Of a DNA stretch of 64,000 bases, positions 40,782 to 48,772 are shown in pieces. The notes under the pieces are model-generated. The model was not told the origin of the DNA and ran no database searches. It saw nothing but the letters and a program-made list of their open reading frames with translations. Source of the DNA: JBLWXV01 sp048267245. GTDB lineage: Bacteria > Bdellovibrionota > Bacteriovoracia > Bacteriovoracales > Bacteriovoracaceae. The stretch's first letter is position 1, and each line of letters opens with the position of its first letter. The position numbers and the translations under genes are program-made. The stretch covers positions 682,001-746,000 of the forward strand of contig JBLWXV010000001.1 in assembly GCA_048267245.1 (NCBI GenBank), read 5' to 3'.

Positions 40782-41044
40782 GTTAGCCCTCCCTTGGTGA
40801 GAGTCCTAGTGAGAATGAGAGGGCCAGCAAAGGGAACTATTGCCCAGACGCAAAGTAAGTCTAGGAGCCACTCCTGCGTGTATTGCATGTAGACCACCAA
40901 GCCGATTCCAAAGAGGAGCATTGTGATCACTTCCAGAGCGAGTGCGCGATCGAGCCTTGTTGGGCCAACAACCAATCTTATAAAGCTAGCGAGCAGTCCC
41001 ACAAAGAGCATGAGAAGTGCCAAGGTAAAGACTAGGTTTGTCAC
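40778..41044 (-). CDS. mrpF: Mrp/Pha antiporter subunit F
   Basis: An 88-residue subunit with three helices. The signature LASFIRLVVGPTRLDRALALEVITMLLFGIGLVVY matches MnhF/MrpF, including the conserved G-P-T-x-x-D-R. ATGA overlaps link it to mrpE and mrpG. Confidence 0.93.
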   Translation of the reverse strand: MTNLVFTLALLMLFVGLLASFIRLVVGPTRLDRALALEVITMLLFGIGLVVYMQYTQEWLLDLLCVWAIVPFAGPLILTRTLTKGGLT

Positions 41045-41376
41045 CAGAGTACTCCTTTGACAAAAGGGATGTATCTTTGATCAAGCTTTGCCCGAAGGCC
41101 CGCAAGCTCATCGCAATACATGAGGTGCACCCAGAGGTGCTTGTGGTTGTCGTCAAAGTCAGCGCAGATCGTTCCCGGTGTAAAAGTGATGAGATTGGCG
41201 AGCAGTACGATTTGAACATCGCTTAGACTTGAAACATCTATCTCAGTTAAACAAGGAGAGGAGAGATCCTCTGGCGTGATGACATCGTAGGCGACCCTAA
41301 AATTTGAATGAATTAATTCCTTCAAATAGAAAGGTATGAATAAAACAATACTTTTAAGGTCTAATAATACCTTCAC
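41041..41376 (-). CDS. mrpE: Mrp/Pha antiporter subunit E
   Basis: A 111-residue subunit. Contains IVLFIPFYLKELIHSNFRVAYDVITP and LLANLITFTPGTICADFDDNHKHLWVHLMY, the MrpE T-P-G-T motif followed by the cytoplasmic alpha/beta part. The N-terminus is shorter than in many MrpE proteins and lacks the first two helices. ATGA overlaps on both sides. Confidence 0.9.
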   Translation of the reverse strand: MKVLLDLKSIVLFIPFYLKELIHSNFRVAYDVITPEDLSSPCLTEIDVSSLSDVQIVLLANLITFTPGTICADFDDNHKHLWVHLMYCDELAGLRAKLDQRYIPFVKGVLW

Positions 41377-42863
41377 TTTAAAACTCCAGTCGTGATTGGA
41401 GTTGCAAGATCACGTCCAACTTGCGCTGTGATGGGTTCGATGAGAAAGAAGCACAGTCCAATGGCGACGGAGAAAAAGGAGAGTATTCCGATTGCCATAT
41501 ATTGTCTCAGGTATACCTCACCAACAATGGGCTTAGGTGATCCCCAAAAACTTGCATTCCAAATTTTACTCATTGAGTAGAGGGTGAAGAAGCCAACGAT
41601 GAGGGCGCAGACTACCCCCCACATTTCTCCAGCGGCAATGCCTGATTGCAACACAAGTAATTTGGCAAAGAAGCCAGAAAAAGGAGGAAGACCGGCCAGC
41701 GCCATGGCCGGGGCCAAAAAAATGGGGGCGAGGAAAACTTTTGATTTTAAGAGGCCTCCATGGTCTTTGAGATGATCTGATCCCATCAATTGCTCAAAGA
41801 CTCCTCCAATAAAGAAGAGATTGGCCTTGGCGATAATGTGATGGATGAGATAGAAAACTGCCGCTGCGAAACCAGCTTCAGTTCCGAGCCCAAAGGCAAA
41901 GATCATGTAGCCAATTTGAGAGATGATGTGAAATGAGAGGATATCGCGCACGCTCTGCTTGGTTGCCGCAGCTGCCACTCCGATGATCATAGATGCAGCA
42001 CCGAGAATAATGAGTGCGTGTCTGAGCTCGAAAAAGATATCGCTAAAGAGAAGAGGGACAATTCTTAGAAAGGCATAGACTCCAACTTTTGTAAGTATGC
42101 CAGCAAATACACCAGATATTGAGGGAGCGGCAGTTGGGTAACTGTCTGGCAGCCAGAAAAAAAGTGGGAAGAGCGCCGACTTGATTCCAAAGGCAGCGAG
42201 AAAGAATGGAGCAATTAGGAATTGATCCTTAATACTTAAAAGAAGCTGTGTCTTAGTATAGAGATCCTTGAGATTGAGTGTTCCCGTCTTGGCGTAGATT
42301 AGGGCAATTCCAATTAAGAAAAGACTTGATGACAGAAGGTTGATCACGACATATTTCATCGCTCCCTTGATTGCCCTTGCTTCGTAGTTGCCTGCCAAAG
42401 AGAGTAGGGCAAAGGAACTAATGAGGAGTACCTCAAACCAAACGTAGAGGTTAAAGAGGTCTCCAGCTAGAAATGCTCCATTGACGCCTACAAAGAGAAA
42501 GAGCATGAGCGGACGCACAAGTCCCATGCGCGCGGTGGGAATGGCCTCGCGCTTAGAGGGAAAATAGAGCATTCCTGCAAATCCCACGAGTGTGCAGACC
42601 CCGATCATGAGGGCGCTAAAAGTATCGCCGTAGAGTGCAATTCCAAAGGGAGCTTCCCAGCCTCCGACGTTGACCACTATTGGCCCCTGACTTAGGGTGT
42701 GTGAGCCTAGTGCCACGGCGCTGATAAATTGAAGTAGCATTGAGCTAGCAGCAAAGAAGAGTGTCCACTTGGGAGGCAGCCCAATGGGATGTGAGCAAGT
42801 GATTAAAATCACCGCGCTGATAAATGGAAGTAGTAGGGGAAGGAGAACGAGATATTCACTCAT
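41373..42863 (-). CDS. mrpD: Mrp/Pha antiporter subunit D
   Basis: A 496-residue proton-translocating subunit related to complex I NuoM/NuoN. Conserved LYVWFEVLLISSF carries the transmembrane Glu. KSALFPLFFWLPDSYPTAAPSISGVFAGILTKVGVYAFLRIVPLLF contains the functional Lys residues, and YLIHHIIAKANLFFIGG is typical. ATGA overlaps on both sides. Confidence 0.96.
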   Translation of the reverse strand: MSEYLVLLPLLLPFISAVILITCSHPIGLPPKWTLFFAASSMLLQFISAVALGSHTLSQGPIVVNVGGWEAPFGIALYGDTFSALMIGVCTLVGFAGMLYFPSKREAIPTARMGLVRPLMLFLFVGVNGAFLAGDLFNLYVWFEVLLISSFALLSLAGNYEARAIKGAMKYVVINLLSSSLFLIGIALIYAKTGTLNLKDLYTKTQLLLSIKDQFLIAPFFLAAFGIKSALFPLFFWLPDSYPTAAPSISGVFAGILTKVGVYAFLRIVPLLFSDIFFELRHALIILGAASMIIGVAAAATKQSVRDILSFHIISQIGYMIFAFGLGTEAGFAAAVFYLIHHIIAKANLFFIGGVFEQLMGSDHLKDHGGLLKSKVFLAPIFLAPAMALAGLPPFSGFFAKLLVLQSGIAAGEMWGVVCALIVGFFTLYSMSKIWNASFWGSPKPIVGEVYLRQYMAIGILSFFSVAIGLCFFLIEPITAQVGRDLATPITTGVLK

Positions 42864-43210
42864 TTGGATTTATTCTCCGGTGTGGCCTCGAGATTATCAC
42901 TTCCTAAGATGGAGAAGGCTTCACGAGCTAGGGCGAGTAAGAAGGCGAGAAAGCCAAAGCCAATAACAATGGCCGTTAAGATGAGGGCGGCAGCTAGCGG
43001 GTCGCTGGATTCTAGGGAAAGTGTTCTTGCACTTCCACTCATAATGGCAGCGGCATTCTTTTTAGGGCCAGTAAAGAGAAAGATAATTAAGTTGGCCGCG
43101 TGAGATAGAAAGAGCACGCCAAGTAGTGTTCTAAAGAGACTGCGCTCAAGTAAGCAACTCATTCCCACAAATAGCATGATCCAAATGACAATCAGAAGGA
43201 GTGCACTCAT
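42860..43210 (-). CDS. mrpC: Mrp/Pha antiporter subunit C
   Basis: A 116-residue NuoK-like subunit with three helices: LLERSLFRTLLGVLFLSHAANLIIFLFTG and DPLAAALILTAIVIGFGFLAFLLALA, whose D-P-L-x-Q/A-A-L-x-L-T-A-I-V-I is characteristic. The glutamate seen in NuoK helices is absent here, as in other MrpC proteins. ATGA overlaps on both sides. Confidence 0.94.
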   Translation of the reverse strand: MSALLLIVIWIMLFVGMSCLLERSLFRTLLGVLFLSHAANLIIFLFTGPKKNAAAIMSGSARTLSLESSDPLAAALILTAIVIGFGFLAFLLALAREAFSILGSDNLEATPENKSK

Positions 43211-45882
43211 GGCCGAACCTCCGAGCTATTTGAGGCGAGTAGTCTTGAAATAAGAATGACCATTCCGACCACTAATATGTAGACTCCAAGGTCAAAGAAG
43301 AAGACGTTACTGAGTTTGAAATTCGCAAAGAGCTCAACTCCCCAAATCCCTTTGAAAAGGGGAAGTCCAAAGATTAGGGGGATAACTCCACTGATGAGGG
43401 AGAGAGAGAGTCCTGAGAAGACAAGGAAGAAGGGGGTGCTTAATTTAGGTTCGCGCTCAGGGAGAATGAGAGCAATACCTGCGACGAGCCCGCCAATGAA
43501 ACCTCCACCTGGAGAGTTGTGACCCCTGATGAGAATATAAATAGAGAGCGCTAAGATAAGAGGCGTGAGAAGCTTCAGGGCAATCTTAACGGTCCAAATA
43601 TTGTCCCTACCAATGGTCTCCCCCCTTCGCTCAATCTTTGGCTTTAAGAGAGCATAGACTCCGACACAGGCCAGAGAGAGTACTGTGATCTCTCCCATTG
43701 TATCGAGCGCGCGAAAGTCGACCAGGATGACGTTTACAACATTCTTACCGTTGGCCAGAAGATAGGAGTTCTCCGCAAAGAAGCTCCAGATTTTTTCTTC
43801 AGTCATACCGGCGTGAATGGTGCTAACCACAATAGTGACAACACTCGCAAAAATCAGTGCGAGGCTGATCCCCTTATAGTGAGGATTAAAACTTCTTGAG
43901 AGTGAGACGTTGGGTAGTTTCTGAACCGAGTAGACAAACATCACGAGCACGAGAGTCTCAACCATAAGTTGAGTGAGCGCGAGGTCTGGAGCACTGTAGA
44001 GTGCGAAGGTGAGACAAATTCCAAGTCCACTTGCTCCTCCGACGAGCAGGGCACTTACTCTGCCTTGAATAAAGGGAATGGCGGCAGCGGGTAGCGCCAT
44101 GAGAGTAAAGAGGGCGAGCTCCCAGACCTCGGGATCTTCTGTGAGCTCTGGGAGAACGATTTGATCTCTTGCGAGGTAGATGCCCATTGAGAGAAAAGAG
44201 AGAATACCGACAAGTCCAAGGCTTAAGTGGCGGTGATGCGCTCCATGGAAGGTGAGGTTAGACAATTTACTGAGCTGCTTGAGATTGAATTCCATAAACA
44301 TATCAAAGAGCGATTCCAAGCTTTTAATTTTTGGCAATGAAACACCCTTAGCCCAGAGGGTGCGAGACAAAATGGCGATGAAGATGATCGCTAGCCCAAA
44401 AGTTAAAGCAGTTAGCAGTGCAATTGAGAGGTGATGCGGAATCCAAGCCAGATGAATTTCCTCAAGTGCAAGCGGATTTAATATTTTGCTTGTGAGTGGT
44501 CCCTCCAAAAATGAAAGTCCGATGCCAAGAGCGCTTAAAATTCCCGGCATAATTAGCAGCGAATCATTCTGGTGGTGAATTTCTGGTGTGCCCTGCTGAA
44601 TAAAGAGGGCCCAGTAAATTCGATAGGCACATACACAATTGAGAGCACTCGCTAGCAGCAGAAATCCAAGCCCAATATTGTTGGTGTTTAGAAGATTTGT
44701 GTAGAGGATTTCCTTTGATAGATAGCCGAGGCTCAAGGGGAGCGCCGCCATCGAGAAGCAAAGGCCTATGGCAATGACTTGGGCCACGCGCGAAGTTTTT
44801 TGAACTCCACCAAGCTTGTCGATCAGGCGAGTATGAAATGAGTGATCCACCCAGCCAATGAGCATGAATAGCCCTCCTTTATAGAGGGCGTGAACGATGA
44901 TAAAGAGTGCCGCCGCCGAGAGTTGAAGATTTGAGGCCTGAATCAGAGGAATGAAAATCATCCCGAGAGCACTCACAGTGGTGTAGGCAAGCAGAGACTT
45001 TAGATCTCTTTGCCCAAGAGCGCATAATCCACCCCAGAGCGCGGTGATACCTGCAATGAGAGTGAGGGGCAGTTGAAGTTCACTAAGCGTATCTGATTGA
45101 TAGATAATTGGGGCCAGCATTCCAAAGACAAAGAGCCCAGCTTTTACCATCGTTGCGCTATGAAGATAAGCACTAATAGGAGTTGGAGCGGCCATCGCCC
45201 CTGGTAGCCAGAAGTGCGCTGGAAATTGAGCGGACTTGGTAATTACCCCAGCGAGGACGAGGCAGAGAGCGAGTGGACTTAAGAGCGGCCTAGAGTTCAT
45301 CAACTCGCTCATGGAGAGCGTGCCAGTCTCGGCCCAAATGAGAATGAGGCCAAGGAGCATTGCAAGTCCACCCGCTCCCGTGAGGTAGAGCGCGCGCTTT
45401 GCACTCGTTCTTGCGCTCTCTTGCTCATAGTAGTGACCGATGAGGAGAAATGAAGTGAGCGTTGTGAGTTCCCAGAAGATAAACGTCAGCATGAGATTCT
45501 CTGCGCACACTAACCCCTGCATCGAAGCTAAGAAGAGAGAGAGCAGCGCCAGACAGCGCTTGAGTTCATCTTCACTCTCTTCAAAGTAAAAAAGCGAGTA
45601 GGCGAGTATGAGCGCGCCAATAAGCCAAATGAGCGCTAGAAAAATTAGCGTCCATGTTGGTGCCCATAAGGTAAAAGAGAGTCCAGTTGTTTGGTTTTGA
45701 ATTAGGCTAAGTACTTCGTTATTTCCAGGTAACCAATACAAGGCGAGCAGCGCTAGGAGTGTGAGCACGCAGATGTGAATGGAGGCCCAGACTTTTACAC
45801 CTACACCTCTCAGAGGCCACAGAGCGAGCGGGAAGCAAAAAGTGTAAATCAGGGGCAGAAACAAAAGTATCTGCGACGACAT
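43207..45882 (-). CDS. mrpA: Mrp/Pha antiporter subunit A fused to subunit B
   Basis: An 891-residue protein. The NuoL-like part (1 to about 500) has FIFWELTTLTSFLLIGHYYE, KSAQFPAHFWLPGAMAAPTPISAYLHSATMVKAGLFV and further antiporter helices. The MrpA-specific C-terminal extension follows. Residues from about 705 are subunit B: NVILVDFRALDTMGEI, then RGHNSPGGGFIGGLVAGIAL (MnhB signature). A/B fusion marks the group 2 (Pha-type) six-gene operon. The complex exports Na+ or K+ in exchange for protons and helps in alkaline or saline conditions. GGGGAG precedes the ATG. First gene of the operon. Confidence 0.96.
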   Translation of the reverse strand: MSSQILLFLPLIYTFCFPLALWPLRGVGVKVWASIHICVLTLLALLALYWLPGNNEVLSLIQNQTTGLSFTLWAPTWTLIFLALIWLIGALILAYSLFYFEESEDELKRCLALLSLFLASMQGLVCAENLMLTFIFWELTTLTSFLLIGHYYEQESARTSAKRALYLTGAGGLAMLLGLILIWAETGTLSMSELMNSRPLLSPLALCLVLAGVITKSAQFPAHFWLPGAMAAPTPISAYLHSATMVKAGLFVFGMLAPIIYQSDTLSELQLPLTLIAGITALWGGLCALGQRDLKSLLAYTTVSALGMIFIPLIQASNLQLSAAALFIIVHALYKGGLFMLIGWVDHSFHTRLIDKLGGVQKTSRVAQVIAIGLCFSMAALPLSLGYLSKEILYTNLLNTNNIGLGFLLLASALNCVCAYRIYWALFIQQGTPEIHHQNDSLLIMPGILSALGIGLSFLEGPLTSKILNPLALEEIHLAWIPHHLSIALLTALTFGLAIIFIAILSRTLWAKGVSLPKIKSLESLFDMFMEFNLKQLSKLSNLTFHGAHHRHLSLGLVGILSFLSMGIYLARDQIVLPELTEDPEVWELALFTLMALPAAAIPFIQGRVSALLVGGASGLGICLTFALYSAPDLALTQLMVETLVLVMFVYSVQKLPNVSLSRSFNPHYKGISLALIFASVVTIVVSTIHAGMTEEKIWSFFAENSYLLANGKNVVNVILVDFRALDTMGEITVLSLACVGVYALLKPKIERRGETIGRDNIWTVKIALKLLTPLILALSIYILIRGHNSPGGGFIGGLVAGIALILPEREPKLSTPFFLVFSGLSLSLISGVIPLIFGLPLFKGIWGVELFANFKLSNVFFFDLGVYILVVGMVILISRLLASNSSEVRP

Positions 45883-45912
45883 CAGACTCCCCTCGTGTAG
45901 GTTTCTAAGGGG

Positions 45913-45941
45913 ATCATAGAAAATTAAGTGAGATTGCTAAA
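45913..45941 (-). promoter_or_regulatory. Possible promoter of the Mrp operon
   Basis: Minus-strand TATGAT (45913-45918) preceded by a weak -35 TTTAGC (45936-45941) with 17 bases between. The start would be about 25 bases upstream of the mrpA ATG. The -35 matches poorly, so this is tentative. Confidence 0.35.
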
Positions 45942-46008
45942 GAGAGACCAACCTGATTGAGTACTTGTCAAAGTTGGACATCGGTTAGTTCACTTGAATG
46001 ATTGTCTA

Positions 46009-46953
46009 TTATTCTGTTAGGTGCTCCCACTGCCATGGGGCCTCGCTTGGAACTGAATGATTTCTGCGATCAAAGACTAGAATGAGTGATTTTCTCTCGA
46101 TGAATTTATTTTTGAGACCGAGGAAACGAAATTCCTGTGAGTGGTGATTGTACGAAACATCGACAATCCAATCAAACATCAGTTGCGGGTCCCAAAATTC
46201 AATGTCGAGACTTGGCTCTGCGCCCTTGGCCCATTTTCCATTGTAGCGCCAGAGAGCAAAACTCCAGAACCCGCGCTCGGCAAAGCTCTCTTCATTAGTA
46301 ATATAGCGCTCGGGGATGCGCAATTTGCGCTTCCAGACTTGATCAAAGTAGGGGTCGTAGAGTCCAGCTGCTTTGAGAAAGCCAACGCCAAATGCCGAGC
46401 AGCCGGCGCCCTGAAATTTCCAAGGAACTGAGGCAAGGCCACCGTAAACTTTGTCTTGATCGAGTTGCTGGTACTCATTGAGGTAATTTTTTAAACGTAC
46501 GCACGTTTTATTATTAATGAGAAACCTCGCCTCATGCATTTTTCCCCATGTGCGCATGGCCTTAAGGTACTTGGTGACTTCCTCATTTGTGAAGAGTCTC
46601 CCCGGAGTGTTCTCAACCATCGTCTCTAGGCTACTTCCTTCAAAGAGCAGTTTCTGAAGGTATTCACCATTACTTTGGGTTCCTGTCATCCCCGTGTAGA
46701 TAGGGTCCTCACCTTCACAGTGGAGCTTGATATTGACGTGGCTTATAGCATGGGGATAGGAGACTTCTTTGTACTCGCCGTCTTCAACAATTCCTATTTT
46801 TGAAAATAATGTATTTGCAAGAGTTGAGCGCGTGAGCTTTCCTGGACTTGACCAGTCGAGCTTATTGGGAGCAGTGTAGATGAGGAGTGAGAATTCGTTT
46901 GCCTGTGCCTTGGCGCAGACTAACATGAGGCTTACAATAAGTAGGCGTATCAT
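46009..46953 (-). CDS. Exported protein, possibly a permuted cysteine-peptidase-like enzyme
   Basis: A protein of 314 residues with signal peptide MIRLLIVSLMLVCAKAQA. It contains YPHAISHVNIKLHCEG with H72 and, much later, FQGAGCSAFGVGFLKAAG with C185. His first, then Cys at the start of a helix, is the order in permuted NlpC/P60-like (YiiX/LRAT-type) enzymes. This is only a resemblance. The remainder is aromatic-rich. It is a single gene convergent to nothing nearby; the stop is 126 bases from mrpA. Confidence 0.65.
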   Translation of the reverse strand: MIRLLIVSLMLVCAKAQANEFSLLIYTAPNKLDWSSPGKLTRSTLANTLFSKIGIVEDGEYKEVSYPHAISHVNIKLHCEGEDPIYTGMTGTQSNGEYLQKLLFEGSSLETMVENTPGRLFTNEEVTKYLKAMRTWGKMHEARFLINNKTCVRLKNYLNEYQQLDQDKVYGGLASVPWKFQGAGCSAFGVGFLKAAGLYDPYFDQVWKRKLRIPERYITNEESFAERGFWSFALWRYNGKWAKGAEPSLDIEFWDPQLMFDWIVDVSYNHHSQEFRFLGLKNKFIERKSLILVFDRRNHSVPSEAPWQWEHLTE

Positions 46954-47086
46954 TTCTTCCCCCCGGAATATAATTTCAAGTCATCTTAGCTGACTGATTG
47001 AGACCATGGGACTTGGTTGTAAGACTTAGTTTTATTGGTGTTTGCGATGAGTGAGCACTTTTGGATGTTTAGGAGCATTCGGCGCA

Positions 47087-48475
47087 ATGGAAAGAGTAAT
47101 TAGAGATAAGATTGGGTTTATCGCCGGCATCTGCTTTGCCATTTTTCTCAACCCCTTTATGGTTTCCGCTGTTGGGATTTCACTCCCTCAAATTGCTAGC
47201 GACTTCTCTCTCAACCCAGCTCAACTGGGGCTAATTGAAACGATTTACTTGGTGGCTTCGGTGACTCTGCTGCTACCCGTAGGCAAGGTCGCCGATCAAA
47301 TTGGTCTCTCCAAATTCTTCTTTTTAGGAATTTGCATTTTCTCCGTCTCGACTTTCCTCATGGCGGCAGCTCCCAATTACCTTTTCTTAGTTTCCTTTCG
47401 CTTCTTGCAGGGGGCTGCTATCGCTTGTATCTCGGCCACTGGAGTGGCACTTCTCACTAAGGAATTTCCCTCGCACCTGCGAGGAAGAGTCATCGGCATT
47501 GGGGTCGCCTCTGTCTATACGGGACTGAGCCTTGGGCCATCTATTGGTGGCTACATTACTAATAGCTTTGGCTGGAGAATGATCTTCGTCTTTGGAGGAG
47601 TTGGAGGCATCCTCGCCCTTCTTGGGGTTGTTCGCCATATTAACTTTAAGCGCGAGCACGAAAAGCTTGTCTTTAGTTTTAAATCAGCTCTTTGTTACTT
47701 TGGGTTAATTCTCGCGATTTGGGCCGCGGCCACTCATATTGCCGAGTGGCCAATTGTCTACACTCCGCTTGCAATGCTACTGCTGGCCCTCTTTATTTTC
47801 TTTCTCTCGCGCCAGCGCCATCACTCTCATCCCATCGTTGAAGTGGCCTTATTAGTAGAGAACCGAGAGTTTCTACTTGGAAATATTATCTGTTACATCA
47901 ACTACACGGCTTCAGCGGCCATGGTCTTCTCCCTGAGTCTCTATCTTCAGTACATTCAACACTTGGGTCCACACGAAGCGGGTCTTGTACTTCTTGTTCA
48001 GCCAGTTATTATGGCCATCTTTGCACCCTTGTCGGGTAGGTTATCAGATAGGGTTGAACCCACAATACTCACCACTCTTGGAATGTTTAGTGCGAGTATT
48101 GGTCTCGCGGTCGTCACTACCTTAGGCGAACACTCATCTCTAACGGTAGTGATTGGGCTTTTGGTCTTTATTGGAGCGGGTTTTGCGCTTTTTTCTTCGG
48201 CCAATATTAATCAAATTATGTCGAGTGTGAGCTCAAAGCACTACGGTGTGGCTTCAAGTATGTCGGGAACCATGAGAACTTTTGGCATGCTCTCTAGCAT
48301 TTCTATTGTGTCTGGCTCTTTTGCCTACTTTGTGGGAGGCAGTGAAATGCGCCCCGGGCTCGAGCAAGAGTTCATGCATGCTCTTCACGTCTCATTTGGA
48401 GTTTTTGTTGTATTATCATTACTTGGAACGTTTATTTCGTACCGTTTGATGAAACTTCGCCGACTCAGAAAATAA
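47087..48475 (+). CDS. Major facilitator superfamily transporter (drug-efflux type)
   Basis: A 462-residue integral membrane protein. Motif A variant LLPVGKVADQIGLSKFF is in the first cytoplasmic loop, RFLQGAAIACISATGVALLTKEFP is motif B-like, and GLSLGPSIGGYITNSFGWRMIF is motif C typical of proton-driven antiporters of the DHA2/EmrB group. The second half repeats with LVQPVIMAIFAPLSGRLSDRV. The ATG at 47087 has AGGAG 11 bases upstream; a GTG at 47051 is also possible. The substrate cannot be told. The 3' end takes part in a predicted RNA structure. Confidence 0.92.
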   Translation: MERVIRDKIGFIAGICFAIFLNPFMVSAVGISLPQIASDFSLNPAQLGLIETIYLVASVTLLLPVGKVADQIGLSKFFFLGICIFSVSTFLMAAAPNYLFLVSFRFLQGAAIACISATGVALLTKEFPSHLRGRVIGIGVASVYTGLSLGPSIGGYITNSFGWRMIFVFGGVGGILALLGVVRHINFKREHEKLVFSFKSALCYFGLILAIWAAATHIAEWPIVYTPLAMLLLALFIFFLSRQRHHSHPIVEVALLVENREFLLGNIICYINYTASAAMVFSLSLYLQYIQHLGPHEAGLVLLVQPVIMAIFAPLSGRLSDRVEPTILTTLGMFSASIGLAVVTTLGEHSSLTVVIGLLVFIGAGFALFSSANINQIMSSVSSKHYGVASSMSGTMRTFGMLSSISIVSGSFAYFVGGSEMRPGLEQEFMHALHVSFGVFVVLSLLGTFISYRLMKLRRLRK

Positions 48476-48586
48476 TTTCTCTGGGGCAAGCTTGAAAATT
48501 GTCGAATTTGATTGAGTCAGAAAGATAAAGAGAAAAAATTGAACCTTGCTTAAGATACGAGTCGGCGGGACCCCAGAGAAAATTAT
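48458..48586 (+). repeat. Crossing pair of complementary segments (possible pseudoknot or RNA switch)
   Basis: CGCCGACTC (48458-48466) is complementary to GAGTCGGCG (48559-48567). ATAATTTCTCTGGGG (48472-48486) is complementary, with one bulge, to CCCCAGAGAAAATTAT (48571-48586). Because the order is A-B-A'-B', the two stems cross: they form a pseudoknot, or one hairpin excludes the other. The first arms lie at the end of the MFS gene, the second ones in the 297-base region before the DEAD-box helicase gene. Confidence 0.6.
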
Positions 48587-48772
48587 ATTTGCATTATAGA
48601 ATAAAAGTTTGAATAGTCAAACAGACTTTCAAATACTTTTTATAATCCCCTATGACTTCTCGCTTCATTAGTGTATGTTGTGCGCTATTTTGACTACCTA
48701 ATGTGCAGTGAGCCGGATTTGATGCCTATTCCCTGTCCTCATGGTGAATAGCCAATCATGGCCGGGAGAATT
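48587..48772 (+). promoter_or_regulatory. Upstream region of the DEAD-box helicase gene with a consensus -10
   Basis: TATAAT at 48641-48646 is a perfect -10, but no -35 is seen at the right distance. If used, the leader would be about 120 bases, long as in many cold-induced RNA helicase genes. CTATTC (48726-48731) and GAATAG (48746-48751) could form a small hairpin shortly before the start. No gene is supported here. Confidence 0.45.
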
